This document shows, one piece after another, positions 23,427 to 36,167 of a DNA stretch of 64,000 bases; position 1 is the stretch's first letter; each line of letters starts with the position of its first letter. A program made the position numbers and the translations under genes. The notes under the pieces are model-generated. The model saw only the letters and a program-made list of their open reading frames with translations. It did not search any database and had not been told where the DNA came from. This DNA is from Nipponacmea schrenckii. Lineage: Eukaryota > Mollusca > Gastropoda > Lottiidae. The stretch spans positions 31,535,023 to 31,599,022 of the forward strand of contig CM060200.1 in the NCBI GenBank assembly GCA_030562195.1. The letters are read 5' to 3'.

Positions 23427-26400
23427 CTAGAACCGTTAGACGGTACCAAGGCAGTGCGCGTCCCTTCTATTGCATGGGTGAAACGTTGCATTTATAATAT
23501 CCAATTCCATAATAATAACTAGACCTGTTTGTAACAATTGTGCAGCTTCCGAGATATTTAGAATTTGTTATATCTCCTGGCTGTCATTTAAAATAGAACG
23601 TAACCACGCCTACTCAGTATAATGACTTGTTTTGATTGGTTGCGATACTTAAACTGGAAATGTCAAAATTTGTCTTGACCAAACGATAAGAAATTAACAC
23701 AATTTGACTTTTTGCCCTGTTACATTATCTTCTTAACTCTTCTTGTAACATTTATATCTGTTTAATTAGTGTGTAAAACAAAACGTCGAAAAAACAAATT
23801 TGTGGTCTAAGGGACATAACACCTTATTTGAGATTACAAATTGATCTCGGATTAAATTAACTTTCCAGATCGTTGATACTTTTAATTTGTTTATTTATTT
23901 ATTTATCAATCTTAATTTAGGTGTAGTAGGAACATTAGATCCTGCAATTTGTGGCAAGTTGCTAAGGTATAACATAGAGCCATCAAATTAACAGCGCGGC
24001 TTTACATCTTTAAGAGAGTATTTTATAGAGTTGCGTCCCTTATACCACTAGTCCTCTCAACTGTACATTATTTTTGCTTAAGAGAATATCATTTGAAATT
24101 CTAAAGGTTGTCATTTCCTTCCAAATATTCCATATCATACATCGCCCACAACGAGAAATGAACAATCATTCCTTTTATTTAAGATATATAATATCTTTGA
24201 ATCATTTTAACTGGATTAATTTTTAATCGTAAAAAAATCAAAATCAAAATAACAATTCAAAAATCGGTTTCCATATATATTTCGGCAATAGATTCTATAT
24301 ACATGTACATCAAAATAACACAAATTGAATTATCTTCCGAGACCCTATTTCGATTTAAAGAGTTAGTATAGAAGAAATTACAAAATTTGCAAATTTAAAA
24401 CGTGCAATTGGGATCAAAAATCAAGTGTTATACACCATTGGAAAGAATAACTAGACCGGTTTGGTACAGTTCTGCAGCTTTCGGGCTATTTAGAATTTGT
24501 TGGTCTCCTGGCTGTCATTTAAGGATAGAATGTAGATTGATTTTGCGATTATTGGGAGAGATGATTTATTCATGATTTAACACGTGACATTTGAGCTTGT
24601 TAATAGACTGGCAATCATTAAGGTTTGTGATGTAAAAATATCTGGGCTTAACCACGCCCACAAAGTCCATTGACTTGTTTTGGAAACGTCAACTGGAAAT
24701 GTCAAAATTTGTGAATTGACCGTTTTATAGGAAAAATTCGCAATTTTTAAATGCCGATAAACCGAAAGTTTACATTTTGCTATAAAGCTTAATATGTCAT
24801 TGGATAGAACGTATCACATATGTACAGGTATAAAGATCGCCAAAGGTCAACGTCACAATATACACCTTCGAAGTTTTTATAATTTTTAATCGTAATTAAA
24901 TCAAAATCAAATAAATTTCGGCAATCGGTTATAGATTCTATATACATGTCCATCAAAATTACACATATTGACTGATCCTCCGAGACCCTATTTCGATTGA
25001 AAGAAAAATACACACAGTGATGTAAAATATCTGGGTTTAACCACGCCCACAAAGTCTAATGACTTGTTTTGATTGGTTGAGATACTTTAACTGGAAATGT
25101 CAAAATTTGTGTCTTGACCAAAAGATAAGAAATTAACACAATCAGACTTTATGACCTGTTGCATTTATATCTGTTTAATTAGAGTGTAATTTTATTCTTA
25201 AACTTTTCGCAATTTTTATTTATACATATTGATTTATATATTGCTTGAAAGCTGGGAATTTGCACATTATAAATCTGTTCGAATTTTGTTTTTAAGTTAA
25301 ATAGAACTAAATATAAAAAAAATATGAATGTTAAAATCGCTTATTTTCTACTAGGCGTATTTTCATCAGTTTTCGGTCTATAGCTAAAATAAAGATATTG
25401 TTAGAAATCTGATAAAAATCACATCACAATAATGTCAATTAGAATGTTGCAAAGAGTCTTGTTCATGAGATATAACCATCTGAAGATACGAGAAATATGC
25501 AAATTACCAATTTTTGGATCCCTATTAATCCAAATGTTCTTTACTAAAATTAGAAATCAAGGTATCATATGAACCTTTAGCCAATGAAGATGATTGTGCA
25601 GAAAAATAAAGGATGCATATTAGTAAGTTAGTCCTCTTCGTTCCTTGCGGAGAATAGGGCTGCTACAGACGTTCTCCATCTCACTCTGTTATGAGCTGTT
25701 CTTTTTGCTTCATTCCAGGTCTTGCCAATCCTTCCTAGCTCTCTCAGTCTTATTCTTTTCAAGCTATGTAAAGGTCGTCCTTGTCTTCTATGCCCTTGGG
25801 GATTCCAGTCCAGTGCTTCTCTGGTGATGTTGTTTTGAGATTAAAAGGATGCATATGGTAGAGTTCAAAAGTTATGAACTTTCAGACGGAAGTCAGTTTT
25901 GAAAAACTTTTGCAGGACCTGGTCCAAAGACAAATTTGAAATTGAAAAATATGCCACTAGAGGACCTAGATAATTATCCAAATTATATTTTAAAACAAGT
26001 CTGAAAAAATAGGATTAAAAATGGCGGACGAGTAGTATTTTTCCAATAATTTGCATATTTCAAGATGGCGATCAAACGGTTAGGAATTTGCATATACGGC
26101 ATACATACAAAATGAAGATATTGATGGTACTAATTCTGTGGATTTAAAAAAATTGCAAGTTTGTGCAAAAATTTAATCCGAAAATTCCGATTTCTGTGAT
26201 TTTCTACATTTTTTGGTCATTTTCGGACGTTTCCGGCTAATTTCGGAAAATGTTCTATCGGAATCTTCAATGATAATTTTTTGTCTACTCATCTACCAAT
26301 TTTTGTGAAAAAATAAGACGTAAATTTAAAAAAAAACACGTGCTTTTTCATAAATCACGCACAATTAATATAGAACTAAGAACAAAATTTTCAAATATTA

Positions 26401-27426
26401 AAAAGCGCAATTTTGATCAAAATATAAAGTGTTATACACCATTGGAAAGAATAAATTACGCGTAATAAGGGCATAAAAGAAATTTTGACGTATGTAAATG
26501 AGGTCACGTGACTGAGCTCTTCGAAGTTAAAAAGTGCAATTTTCAAATGGCTGTAAAACCGGAAGTTGACATTGCACAACACAAATGAAGACATCAATGG
26601 ATAGATCTCGACAAGGGCAACAACTTTTGTGCAGGTCACATGGTCACCAAAGGTCAAGGTCAAGATATATAAACGTTGGAAAAAAGTGAAAAAAAGAACC
26701 GGAAATGAAAGGTAAGCTAAATCGAAATTCAAAATTCGGCTTCCTAAGAATTGTTAGCAATCGATTGAAGATTACATATACATCAAAATTACAATTGTCC
26801 GATTAAACCCTAAGGCCCAATTTTTCAATTTACAAAAGTAAGTGGTTTAATGATGGCGACTGATCTGTTACTTCCGGTTCAATTTTTGTTAATTATAAAA
26901 TCATTATGGGTTAATAGTAACTAATTGCAAAAAAAAAAATTCCAATATCTTTAGAATTCCGGAAGTGAAAATTTGAAGTTTAGCGACGTATGACGCCGAA
27001 ACCGGAAGTGATGTCGACATTTTGAAAACAGATTTTTCTTGACAAGAAAAATGTTTATTTAACTGCAAATTTTGATTTCGATCTAATCAAAATTGCAAAA
27101 GTTAGAAAAAGTGTTAAATTTTAAAATTCAAAAGTCAGCAACAAAAGTAAAATTTTAAAATTTTTAAACTGCTATTATGTAAATCTAAGTTATAAGTAGT
27201 AAATAAAAAAAGTCCGAACCAGATTGGATAAAAAAACGAGCCGTAAGTTAGTAAACAAAAATAAAATTTGTGACGTTCTACGTCATTTCCGGTAGAACAA
27301 AAATGCGTCATTTTACATTTAAACAACAACGAGCACTAGATTACGTTACAATATCACGCCAGGTTGTGTAAGACATTTGCAGTTATGGCTGGGGAGCGTG
27401 ACCAGAAAGAGACAAAAAAAAAAAAA
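23427..27426 (-). mobile_element. family B element, copy B1 (~4.0 kb)
   Basis: The 3' terminus on the minus strand is CTAG (23427-23430), one base, then hairpin ACCGT-TAG-ACGGT, with GCAGTGCG (23451-23458) repeating the 5' hairpin arm. The body matches 37690-41721 in inverted orientation. It stops at a poly-A run (T tract in element sense) at 27414-27426, where a second copy starts, so the 5' hairpin is absent. It contains an internal ~930-bp duplication (23520 and 24451 blocks), AAAATGGCGG, CCGGAAGT and AGGTCAAGGTCA motifs, and a captured LINE fragment. Confidence 0.8.
25630..25840 (-). pseudogene. captured LINE ORF2 C-terminal fragment (in B1)
   Basis: The minus strand reads ALDWNPQGHRRQGRP, then LKRIRLRELGRIGKTWNEAK and RVRWRTSVAALFSARNEED. 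The W-x-PxGxRxxGRP...W..A...R..W...V.AL.S.RNEED pattern is the conserved tail of many LINE ORF2 proteins (RTE/CR1-like). Nothing else of the LINE is present, so this is a fragment carried within family B; it also occurs at 39293-39500. Confidence 0.75.
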
Positions 27427-28199
27427 TAGAACCGTTAGACGGTACCAAGGCAGTGCGCGTCCCTTCTATTGCATGGGTGAAACGTTGCATTTATAATATC
27501 CAATTCCATAATAATAACTAGACCTGTTTGTAACAATTGTGCAGCTTCCGAGATATTTAGAATGTGTTATATCTCCTGGCTGTCATTTAAAATAGAACGT
27601 AATCACGCCTACTCAGTATAATGACTTGTTTTGATTGGTTGCGATACTTAAACTGGAAATGTCAAAATTTGTCTTGCCCTAACGATAAGAAATTAACACA
27701 ATTTGACTTTTTGCCCTGTTACATTATCTTCTTAACTCTTCTTGTAACATTTATATCTGTTTAATTAGTGTGTAAAACAAAACGTCGAAAAAACAAATTT
27801 GTGGTCATAAAGGGACATAACACCTTATTTGAGAATACAAATTGATCTCGGATTAAATTAACTTTCCAGATCGTTGATACTTTTAATTTGTTTATTTATT
27901 TATTTATCAATCTTAATTTAGGTGTAGTAGGAACATTAGATCCTGCAATTTGTGGCAAGTTGCCATGGTATAACATAGAGCCATCAAATTAACAGCGCGG
28001 CTTTACATCTTTAAGAGAGTATTTTATAGAGTTGCGTCCCTTATACCACTAGTCCTCTCAATTGTACATTATTTTTGCTTAAGAGAATATCATTTAAAAT
28101 TCTAAAGGTTGTCATTTCCTTCCAAATATTCCATATCATACATCGCCCACAACGAGAAATGAACAATCATTCCTTTTATTTAAGATATATAATATCTTT
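27427..28199 (-). mobile_element. family B element, second tandem copy (cut by gap)
   Basis: Near-identical to 23429-24200. The terminal CTAG is reduced to TAG after the poly-A run. It runs into the scaffold gap, so its length is unknown. Confidence 0.8.
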
Positions 28200-28699
28200 N
28201 NNNNNNNNNNNNNNNNNNNNNNNNNNNNNNNNNNNNNNNNNNNNNNNNNNNNNNNNNNNNNNNNNNNNNNNNNNNNNNNNNNNNNNNNNNNNNNNNNNNN
28301 NNNNNNNNNNNNNNNNNNNNNNNNNNNNNNNNNNNNNNNNNNNNNNNNNNNNNNNNNNNNNNNNNNNNNNNNNNNNNNNNNNNNNNNNNNNNNNNNNNNN
28401 NNNNNNNNNNNNNNNNNNNNNNNNNNNNNNNNNNNNNNNNNNNNNNNNNNNNNNNNNNNNNNNNNNNNNNNNNNNNNNNNNNNNNNNNNNNNNNNNNNNN
28501 NNNNNNNNNNNNNNNNNNNNNNNNNNNNNNNNNNNNNNNNNNNNNNNNNNNNNNNNNNNNNNNNNNNNNNNNNNNNNNNNNNNNNNNNNNNNNNNNNNNN
28601 NNNNNNNNNNNNNNNNNNNNNNNNNNNNNNNNNNNNNNNNNNNNNNNNNNNNNNNNNNNNNNNNNNNNNNNNNNNNNNNNNNNNNNNNNNNNNNNNNNN
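28200..28699. other. assembly gap (500 N)
   Basis: Exactly 500 N, a conventional placeholder. It separates families B and A, so the real junction is unknown. Reading frames spanning it are meaningless. Confidence 0.99.
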
Positions 28700-31600
28700 A
28701 GACCGATTTTGATGAAATTTAGCACATAGATACAATGGATCATTATCTACCTTTTCTTGGAGACCGATTTTCAAATTTCGTATTTTCTTTCGAATTATTT
28801 AAATTTCGATTTTTTCAAAAATTTGGTCACTTTAACGGGTACGGAAGGTGTGACCCACTTAATCTATGACCTTAAAAATTAGGTCAAATAATATTCAATA
28901 TATTGTCTACGAGTAGATATTTTTTAATTTGGCTTACTTAAAAAATTCATAGAGATAAGTGTACTTAAATACAGCAAAAATTGATAATTTTCATATTTTC
29001 GCCATCATTAACCGTTACGGAAGGTGTGACCTAATTATTTTATGACTTTGAAAACTAGGTCAAATGATATTCAATATATTGTCTAGATGTAGGTAATTGC
29101 AAATTTAGCCTACATAATATTTTAAGGCTCTCGAAATACGTTCATAATTGTAAGCAATTCTAGTTTTTTATTTTTTTTTTGTAATTCTTGGATGAGTTTG
29201 CAGACAAACTGGTAAAAGGTGCAGAAATTCTAAATCTACAGTTGATCTTAGAATGATTTCAATTATCAAATAAAACAAAACCGGAAGTTCTATCTCTGAC
29301 AGGAAGTGAGAACCGGAAGTTCAGGTTTTTTTTTCTTTAGCAAGTTTATTTTCAGTTCGATTTTGACCGGATTTTCAGATTTGAAAACTTCAATGTATTT
29401 GTCAACTAACAATTATAGGTTTTATGCAATTAGGTTAAATATTTTACCCACGATTTGCAATTCAATATTCAAGGGTCATCGGCAAAAATTTCAGACCGTG
29501 ATTTCTCATTTAATATAAATGGTAAAATTTTGAAACTTTACCAGTTGATAGGCGATATGTTTATAATTTTTGAAAAAATGTGAAAAAAAAATTCCACTTC
29601 CGGTTTAGCCTCAAATGACGTAATTACGTAACTTCCGGTCTATAACTGCTAGGTGAAAAGTGAAAACTGTTTTATAAATAACTTGTCAATAGTAATTGAT
29701 TTGACCTAAATAATTAGGTCAAGCTGCCATATCGGCCGCCATTTTGAATTTTCGTTACAATTCTTAAATCCGAAATTCAGACACTACTGATAGACCGATT
29801 TTGATGAAATTTAGCACATAGATACAATGGATCATTATCTACCTTTTCTTGGAGACCGATTTTCAAATTTCGTATTTTCTTTCGAATTATTTAAATTTCG
29901 ATTTTTTCAAAATTATGTCACTTTAACGGGTTCGGAAGGTGTGACCCACTTAATCTATGACCTTGAAAATTAGGTCAAATAATATTCAATATATTGTCTA
30001 CGAGTAGATATTTTTTAATTTGGCTTACTTAAAAAATTCATAGAGATAAGTGTACTTAAATACAGCAAAAATTGATACTTTTCATATTTTCGCCATCATT
30101 AACCGTTACGGAAGGTGTGACCTAATTATTTTATGACTTTGAAAATTAGGTAAAATGATATTCAATATATTGTCTAGAAGTAGGTCATTGCAAATTTAGC
30201 CTACAAAATATTTTAAGGCTCTCGAAATACGTTCATAATTGTAAGCAATTCTAGTTTTATTTTTTTTTTTTTTTTTTTTTTTTTGTAATTCTTGGATGAG
30301 TTTGCAGACAAACTGGTAAAAGGTGCAGAAATTCTAAATCTACAGTTGATCTTAGAATGATTTCTATTATCAAATAAAACAAAACCGGAAGTTCTATCTC
30401 TGACAGGAAGTGAGAACCGGAAGTTCAGGTTTTTTTGCTTTAGCAAGTTTATTTTCAGTTCGATTTTGACCGGATTTTCAGATTTGAAAACTTCAATGTA
30501 TTTGTCAACTAACAATTATAGGTTTTATGCAATTAGGTTAAATATTTTACCCACGATTTGCAATTCAATATTCAAGGGTCATCGGCAAAAATTTCAGACC
30601 GTGATTTCTCCTTTAATATAAATGGTAAAATTTTGAAACTTTACCAGTTGATAGGCGATATGTTTATAATTTTTGAAAAAATGTGAAAAAAAAATTCCAC
30701 TTCCGGTTTAGCCTCAAATGACGTAATTACGTAACTTCCGGTCTATAACTGCTAGGTGAAAAGTGAAAACTGTTTTATAAATAACTTGTCAATAGTAATT
30801 GATTTGACCTAAATAATTAGGTCAAGCTGCCATATCGGCCGCCATTTTGAATTTTCGTTACAATTCTTAAATCCGAAATTCAGACACTACTGATAGACCG
30901 ATTTTGATGAAATTTAGCACATAGATACAATGGATCATTATCTACCTTTTCTTGGAGACCGATTTTCAAATTTCGTATTTTCTTTCGAATTATTTAAATT
31001 TCGATTTTTTCAAAATTAGGTCACTTTAACGGGTACGGAAGGTGTGACCCACTTAATCTATGACCTTGAAAATTAGGTCAAATAATATTCAATATATTGT
31101 CTACGAGTAGATATTTTTTAATTTGGCTTACTTAAAAAATTCATAGAGATAAGTGTACTTAAATACAGCAAAAATTAATAATTTTCATATTTTCGCCATC
31201 ATTAACCGTTACGGAAGGTGTGACCTAATTATTTTATGACTTTGAAAACTAGGTCAAATGATATTCAATATATTGTCTAGATGTAGGTAATTGCAAATTT
31301 AGCCTATATAATATTTTAAGGCTCTCGAAATACGTTCATAATTGTAAGCAATTCTAGTTTTTTTTTTTTTGTAATTCTTGGATGAGTTTGCAGACAAACT
31401 GGTAAAAGGTGCAGAAATTCTAAATCTACAGTTGATCTTAGAATGATTTCTATTATCAAATAAAACAAAACCGGAAGTTCTATCTCTGACAGGAAGTGAG
31501 AACCGGAAGTTCAGGTTTTTTTGCTTTAGCAAGTTTATTTTCAGTTCGATTTTGACCGGATTTTCAGATTTGAAAACTTCAATGTATTTGTCAACTAACA

Positions 31601-32444
31601 ATTATAGGTTTTATGCAATTAGGTTAAATATTTTACCCACGATTTGCAATTCAATATTCAAGGGTCATCGGCAAAAATTTCAGACCGTGATTTCTCCTTT
31701 AATATAAATGGTAAAATTTTGAAACTTTACCAGTTGATAGGAGATATGTTTATAATTTTTGAAAAAATGTAAAAATAAAAATTCCACTTCCGGTTTAGCC
31801 TCAAATGACGTAATTACGTAACTTCCGGTCTATAACTGCTAGGTGAAAAGTGAAAACTGTTTTATAAATAACTTGTCAATAGTAATTGATTTGACCTAAA
31901 TAATTAGGTCAAGCTGCCATATCGGCCGCCATTTTGAATTTTCTTTACAATTCTTAAATCCGAAATTCAGACACTACTGATAGACCGATTTTGATGAAAT
32001 TTAGCACATAGATACAATGGATCATTATCTACCTTTTCTTGGAGACCGATTTTCAAATTTCGTATTTTCTTTCGAATTATTTAAATTTCGATTTTTTCAA
32101 AATTAGGTCACTTTAACGGGTACGGAAGGTGTGACCCACTTAATCTATGACCTTGAAAATTAGGTCAAATAATATTCAATATATTGTCTACGAGTATATA
32201 TTTTTTAATTTGGCTTACTTAAAAAATTCATAGAGATAAGTGTACTTAAATACAGCAAAAATTGATAATTTTCATATTTTCGCCATTTTTAACCGTTACG
32301 GAAGGTATGAACTAATTATTTTATGACTTTGAAAACTAGGTCAAATGATATTCAATATATTGTCTAGATGTAGGTAATTGCAAATTTAGCCTACATAATA
32401 TTTTAAGGCTCTCGAAATACGTTCATAATTGTAAGCAATTCTAG
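28700..32444 (+). repeat. family A tandem array (~1.09 kb units)
   Basis: About 3.4 head-to-tail units. The 3' terminus of each is the hairpin AATTG-TAAG-CAATT followed by CTAG and T, at 29160, 30251, 31354 and 32441 (spacing 1091, 1103, 1087). The first three are followed by a T tract and GTAATTCTTGG, so unit joins fall in the T tract; the last abuts a single-copy gene fragment. Units carry ACTTCCGG, the palindrome-like TGACCTAAATAATTAGGTCA, TGACGTAATTACGTAAC and GCCGCCATTTT. No conserved reading frame. Confidence 0.88.
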
Positions 32445-32574
32445 TATTAATGTTTTCTAACTGTTTTCTACATGTCATTTTCACATCTTCATATATAATG
32501 CATCCTTCAGGAATATAATTTGAAGGATCAGCGCCGAGTATAAAGATTAGAATTAAAATAACGACCTTCATCAT
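32445..32574 (-). pseudogene. 5' fragment of a secreted-protein gene, cut by family A
   Basis: From ATG ATG (32574 and 32571) the minus frame gives MKVVILILIFILGADPS, a plausible signal peptide, then EGCIIYEDVKMTC with two cysteines. After about 43 codons the frame enters the family A 3' end (32444) and continues only into repeat sequence. A cysteine-containing secreted or LRR-N-terminal-like protein is possible, but I do not recognise the family. Exon boundaries are not visible. Confidence 0.4.
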
Positions 32575-32750
32575 TAACGGTATTAGCACTACTAATTAAA
32601 TCTCTCATAGTAAATAAGTGTTACGTAATCAGTAACTGAAAGAAGACAGTTATGCTTGGTCAAGCAGAACAATTGAAGTAATGTATTAAGTAAGGTGTTG
32701 ATAAATATTTAAGACATTAAGTCTCAATGATGATGCGATGGTTTCTTTTC

Positions 32751-33047
32751 ATCTTTGGTATGGTGTTGTACTTATGGTTGTGTACGTACTTTTGGTTATG
32801 TATATATCGAGGATGCCTTAACCAAATATTTTTATTTGAACGGACTATGGTTGTGCACATTTAGAACGTTATTAGAATCTAGATTAAGCTAATCTAGTGT
32901 ATCTTTGGTATGGTGTTGTACTTATGGTTGTGTACGTACTTTTGGTTATGTATATATCGAGGATGCCTTAACCAAATATTTTTATTTGAACAGACTATAG
33001 TTGTGCACATTTAGAACGTTATTATTCTAGATTAAGCTAATCTAGTG
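32751..33047. repeat. 150-bp direct tandem duplication
   Basis: 32751-32900 and 32901-33047 are almost identical. Each ends with the inverted repeat CTAGATTA-AGC-TAATCTAG (partly degraded in copy 1). Confidence 0.85.
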
Positions 33048-33129
33048 TTGTGAGGGGAATGCCTTAAACAAATTTTGCAATTGAAACCAGACTGCTATTT
33101 TGAAGATCATTTCGTCTCTGATTATTGTG

Positions 33130-33508
33130 CATAGAAGAATCCGATGTTTTGTTAAGGGTGTTATAAGAGATGCTCTCCTATAGAAGCACTGGCCTAGGTC
33201 ACAAGTAGAGACTTGCTACGAATTTCAGTATACATCAATTGATAAGAAATTATCTACTTCTAGAGAAACTTACAAGATACAGCAATTAAATAAAAATACA
33301 AAGCGATTGCTTCAGGGAGATAATGAAAGGGGATCTAATCTACCATGTAAAAGAAAATATTACTCAGATTTTTATTCCTTTTGTAAGCAGTCACTAAACG
33401 TTTGGTATAGATATTAGGGAATTCATCCTGGAGTTCTTTATAAAAACGTTTCACAATCACAGATGCGTTTTTAGCTGTAGAATTGTAGGTGGCGACGAAA
33501 GGTATAAT
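33130..33508 (-). pseudogene. PLE tail fragment, tandem to PLE-2
   Basis: A second partial copy of the PLE 3' end: the GTTAAGGGTGTTATAAGAGATGC block and the last codons of the endonuclease region recur at 33509-33870. It is a 5'-truncated tandem repeat, as is common for Penelope-like elements. Confidence 0.75.
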
Positions 33509-36167
33509 GGTTAAGGGTGTTATAAGAGATGCTCTCCTATAGAAGCACTGGTCTAGGTCACAAGTAGAGACTATGCTACGAATTTCAGTATACATCAATT
33601 GATAGAAATTAGCTACTTCTAGAGAAACTTACAAGATAAAGCCATTAAATAAAAATACAAAGCGATTACTTCAGGGAGATAATGAAAGGGGGTCTAATCT
33701 ACCATGTACAAGAATATTACTCAGATTTTTATTCCTTTTATAAGCAGTCACTAAACGTTTGGTATAGATATTAGGGAATTCATCCTGGAGTTCTTTATAA
33801 AAACGTTTCACAATCACAGATGCATTTTTAGCTGTAGAATTGTAGGTGGCGACAAAAGGTACAATCTGGTTGTCATGCTGGATATTTAGACCGTGTGGTA
33901 CGACTGTTTGTAATTGGTCTATCCAGAAACTCTCCCTTTGTAGTCGTTTCGTTTTAGGTTTGATTGTTGCAGAGTCTGGTATCTTTTCTATGGACATAAC
34001 TAGAAGATCTTCAATGGAATGATTGGCTGAATTGAAATGGTTCGCGATTGGTCTATCTTTTTTATGGAGAATGTCAAAGCGATGACCGCTTAAACGAGTA
34101 CGCAACGCGTTTTGTGTTTCGCCAATATATTGTACGTCGCATTTTTTACAAGAAATTAGGTACATTAGGTTTTTATCGATGCAAGAGAGAACTTCCTTTA
34201 GTTCGAAAATTTTGCTGTTTTTCTTATTTTCAAAATAGTGACTAACATGTATATATTCGCAGGTACGACACCGAGAACCTCTGCATGGTACAGAACCGAA
34301 ACCGTTTGGTGGAGGAGGGGGCTTATTTTTGTTTTCAATAGCCGAAAGAGTGTCGTTTTTAATTTTGCGCAAAAAACGTTTTGAGTAACCCCGCTCCCTC
34401 AGTTTATCAAATACTAGTTCGCAAGCCAAATCAAAATCTGTCTTTCTTGTGCAAATTCTGTTGAATCTCAGAATTTGCGATTTTATTATGCCAGAAAATG
34501 TATGCTTCGGATGGAACGAAGTTTTGAATAAAAGTTGGTGTGTGTCAGTTTCTTTAAAATATACTTTAATATCAAGTTTTTTAGTTTGATTAAAACTTGG
34601 TCATTTGAATACAGTCGTATCCAAGAAATTCGTGCTATTTTCCGAGATGTTTGCTGTAAGTTTTATAGAAGGATGGTGATTATTTAGAATTTCGAAATAC
34701 TCCCAAAAGTTTGCCAAAGATTCTGTCCAAATAATAAAAATATCGTCTAAAAATCTTCCATAGAAGAGAGGTTGAAAAGGGGAAATAAGTGAGATTTCAT
34801 GTTCCAATTCAGCCATAAAGATATTCGCATAACTCGGCGCGAAGCGTTTTCCCATGGCAGTGCCAGAAGTTTGTAGGTAAATTTTTCCATTGAAAGTGAA
34901 GTCATTTCGCGTGAGGCATATTTCTAATAAGTCTAAAATTTCTTTGTCTGGACGTTCAGGATTTGGGTTTCTGAGAAAGGCTTTTCGAACAGCGTCTAAA
35001 CCGGATTTGTTATCAATATTCGTGTACATGCTTGTAACATCTAAAGAAATAAACATCGAATTGTCTGGTATATCTAATTTTCTTATTTTTTCTACAAAAT
35101 CGGTAGTGTCTTTTAAGTACGACGGATGCTTGCAAGCCAATGGTAGTAAAAAAAAGGTCGATATATTCGGAAACTTGGTAAGATTCACTAGAGCAGTCAG
35201 ATATAATCGGTCTGCCCTTGGGTATTCTGTTTGCGACATGCCATTCAGATTCGGGTTTTTTATGAATTTTCGGTAATGTATATATATGGCGTTGGCGTAC
35301 TTCCGGTTTTGCACTAAGATAGTCATATTGGGAATCAGATAAAAAGCCTTTTTGTACTAAAATATTTAAAATAGTGTTAATCTGTTTAGCTGTTTCCAGA
35401 AAAATTGGTTGGTCCAGTTCGCGGTAGTGACTTTTATTATTTAGTTGGGATTCTACTTCAAAAACATAGTCCTCGCGATTTTGAATGACACAGCAATTGC
35501 CCTTGTCACTCTTGCGGATTATAATTGTCTGATCATTTTTCAAAGTGGTCAAAACAGAGCGTTCAAAATCGGTAAGGTTGTTCTTTTCATTTACCAGTGG
35601 TAAATGGGAGACTTCTTCGTATAAATTATCGCATTTACTCAAAATATTGTGGTCAATCGCACTGTCTGGTGGATTCCAGTCAGACTTTTCTATAAATGGA
35701 GTTCGCTTTCCACGGCCTAATCTTTCACGGAAGAAATAATTTAGTTTAAAAGTCCTAATGACGTGCTCAATCGACGATAAAATTGGTACGCGTGAAAGAG
35801 GTTTAGATGTAGGGATGAAAGTCAGCCCTCTTTCTAAAACTCTTTCTTCAAGGGGAGAAAGTTTGCGCGAGCTCAGATTCACGATGGTCTGGCCTAGTTT
35901 AACGATGCTTCCCCCCGCGTTTAGTTTAAATGGGAGACCCATTGAGAATAAATAGCTTTGGCAGTGGGGGTTTTCATGGCATCTTGGTTTACATAGAGGT
36001 GGTGAGTTTCCCAAACTCAAGCGACGACGGGATGTGGTTTTGGTGATGGACTGTGGAGTTTCTGGATTTGACCTCTGGCTGGAATTCTGTGGTGTTGATG
36101 GCAGGAGAGAAAAAACGGTTTGGGGATACAATAGTTGGTAAGGTATTGGGTCTTTCGTTTGGTGTCG
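33509..36167 (-). pseudogene. PLE-2: Penelope-like element, RT plus GIY-YIG, internally deleted
   Basis: Minus strand, in order: a short piece of the upstream ORF (Pro/Ser-rich, to about 35985), then the RT with IRKSDKGNCCVI, YTLPKIHKKP, GRPIISDCSSESYQVSEYIDLF, SLDVTSMYTNI, GTAMGKRFAPSYANIFMAELE and catalytic YGRFLDDIFIIW. A CRGSRCRTC zinc-knuckle-like motif follows, and a GIY-YIG endonuclease with LMYLISCKKCDVQYIGETQNALRTRLSGH. It is inactive: about 500 bp of the upstream ORF including the SGNH-like domain is deleted at 35985, there is a frameshift at the A8 run near 35150, and a nonsense TGA replaces GGA near 34608. The 5' end is truncated in the upstream ORF at 36167. Confidence 0.9.

Noticed and set aside
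28075..28774. Open frames of ~190-215 codons
   Set aside because: They run through the 500-N gap, so most residues are undefined. The same applies to frames at 57228-57812.
30213..31601. Repeated ~100-codon minus frames in the family A array (also 49-50 kb)
   Set aside because: They span unit boundaries and poly-A runs, differ by frameshift between units, and show no domain; they look non-coding.
28700..32444. Plain satellite DNA interpretation of the family A array
   Set aside because: Unit boundaries coincide with a hairpin-CTAG terminus that also marks array edges and is shared with other families, so a transposon origin fits better.
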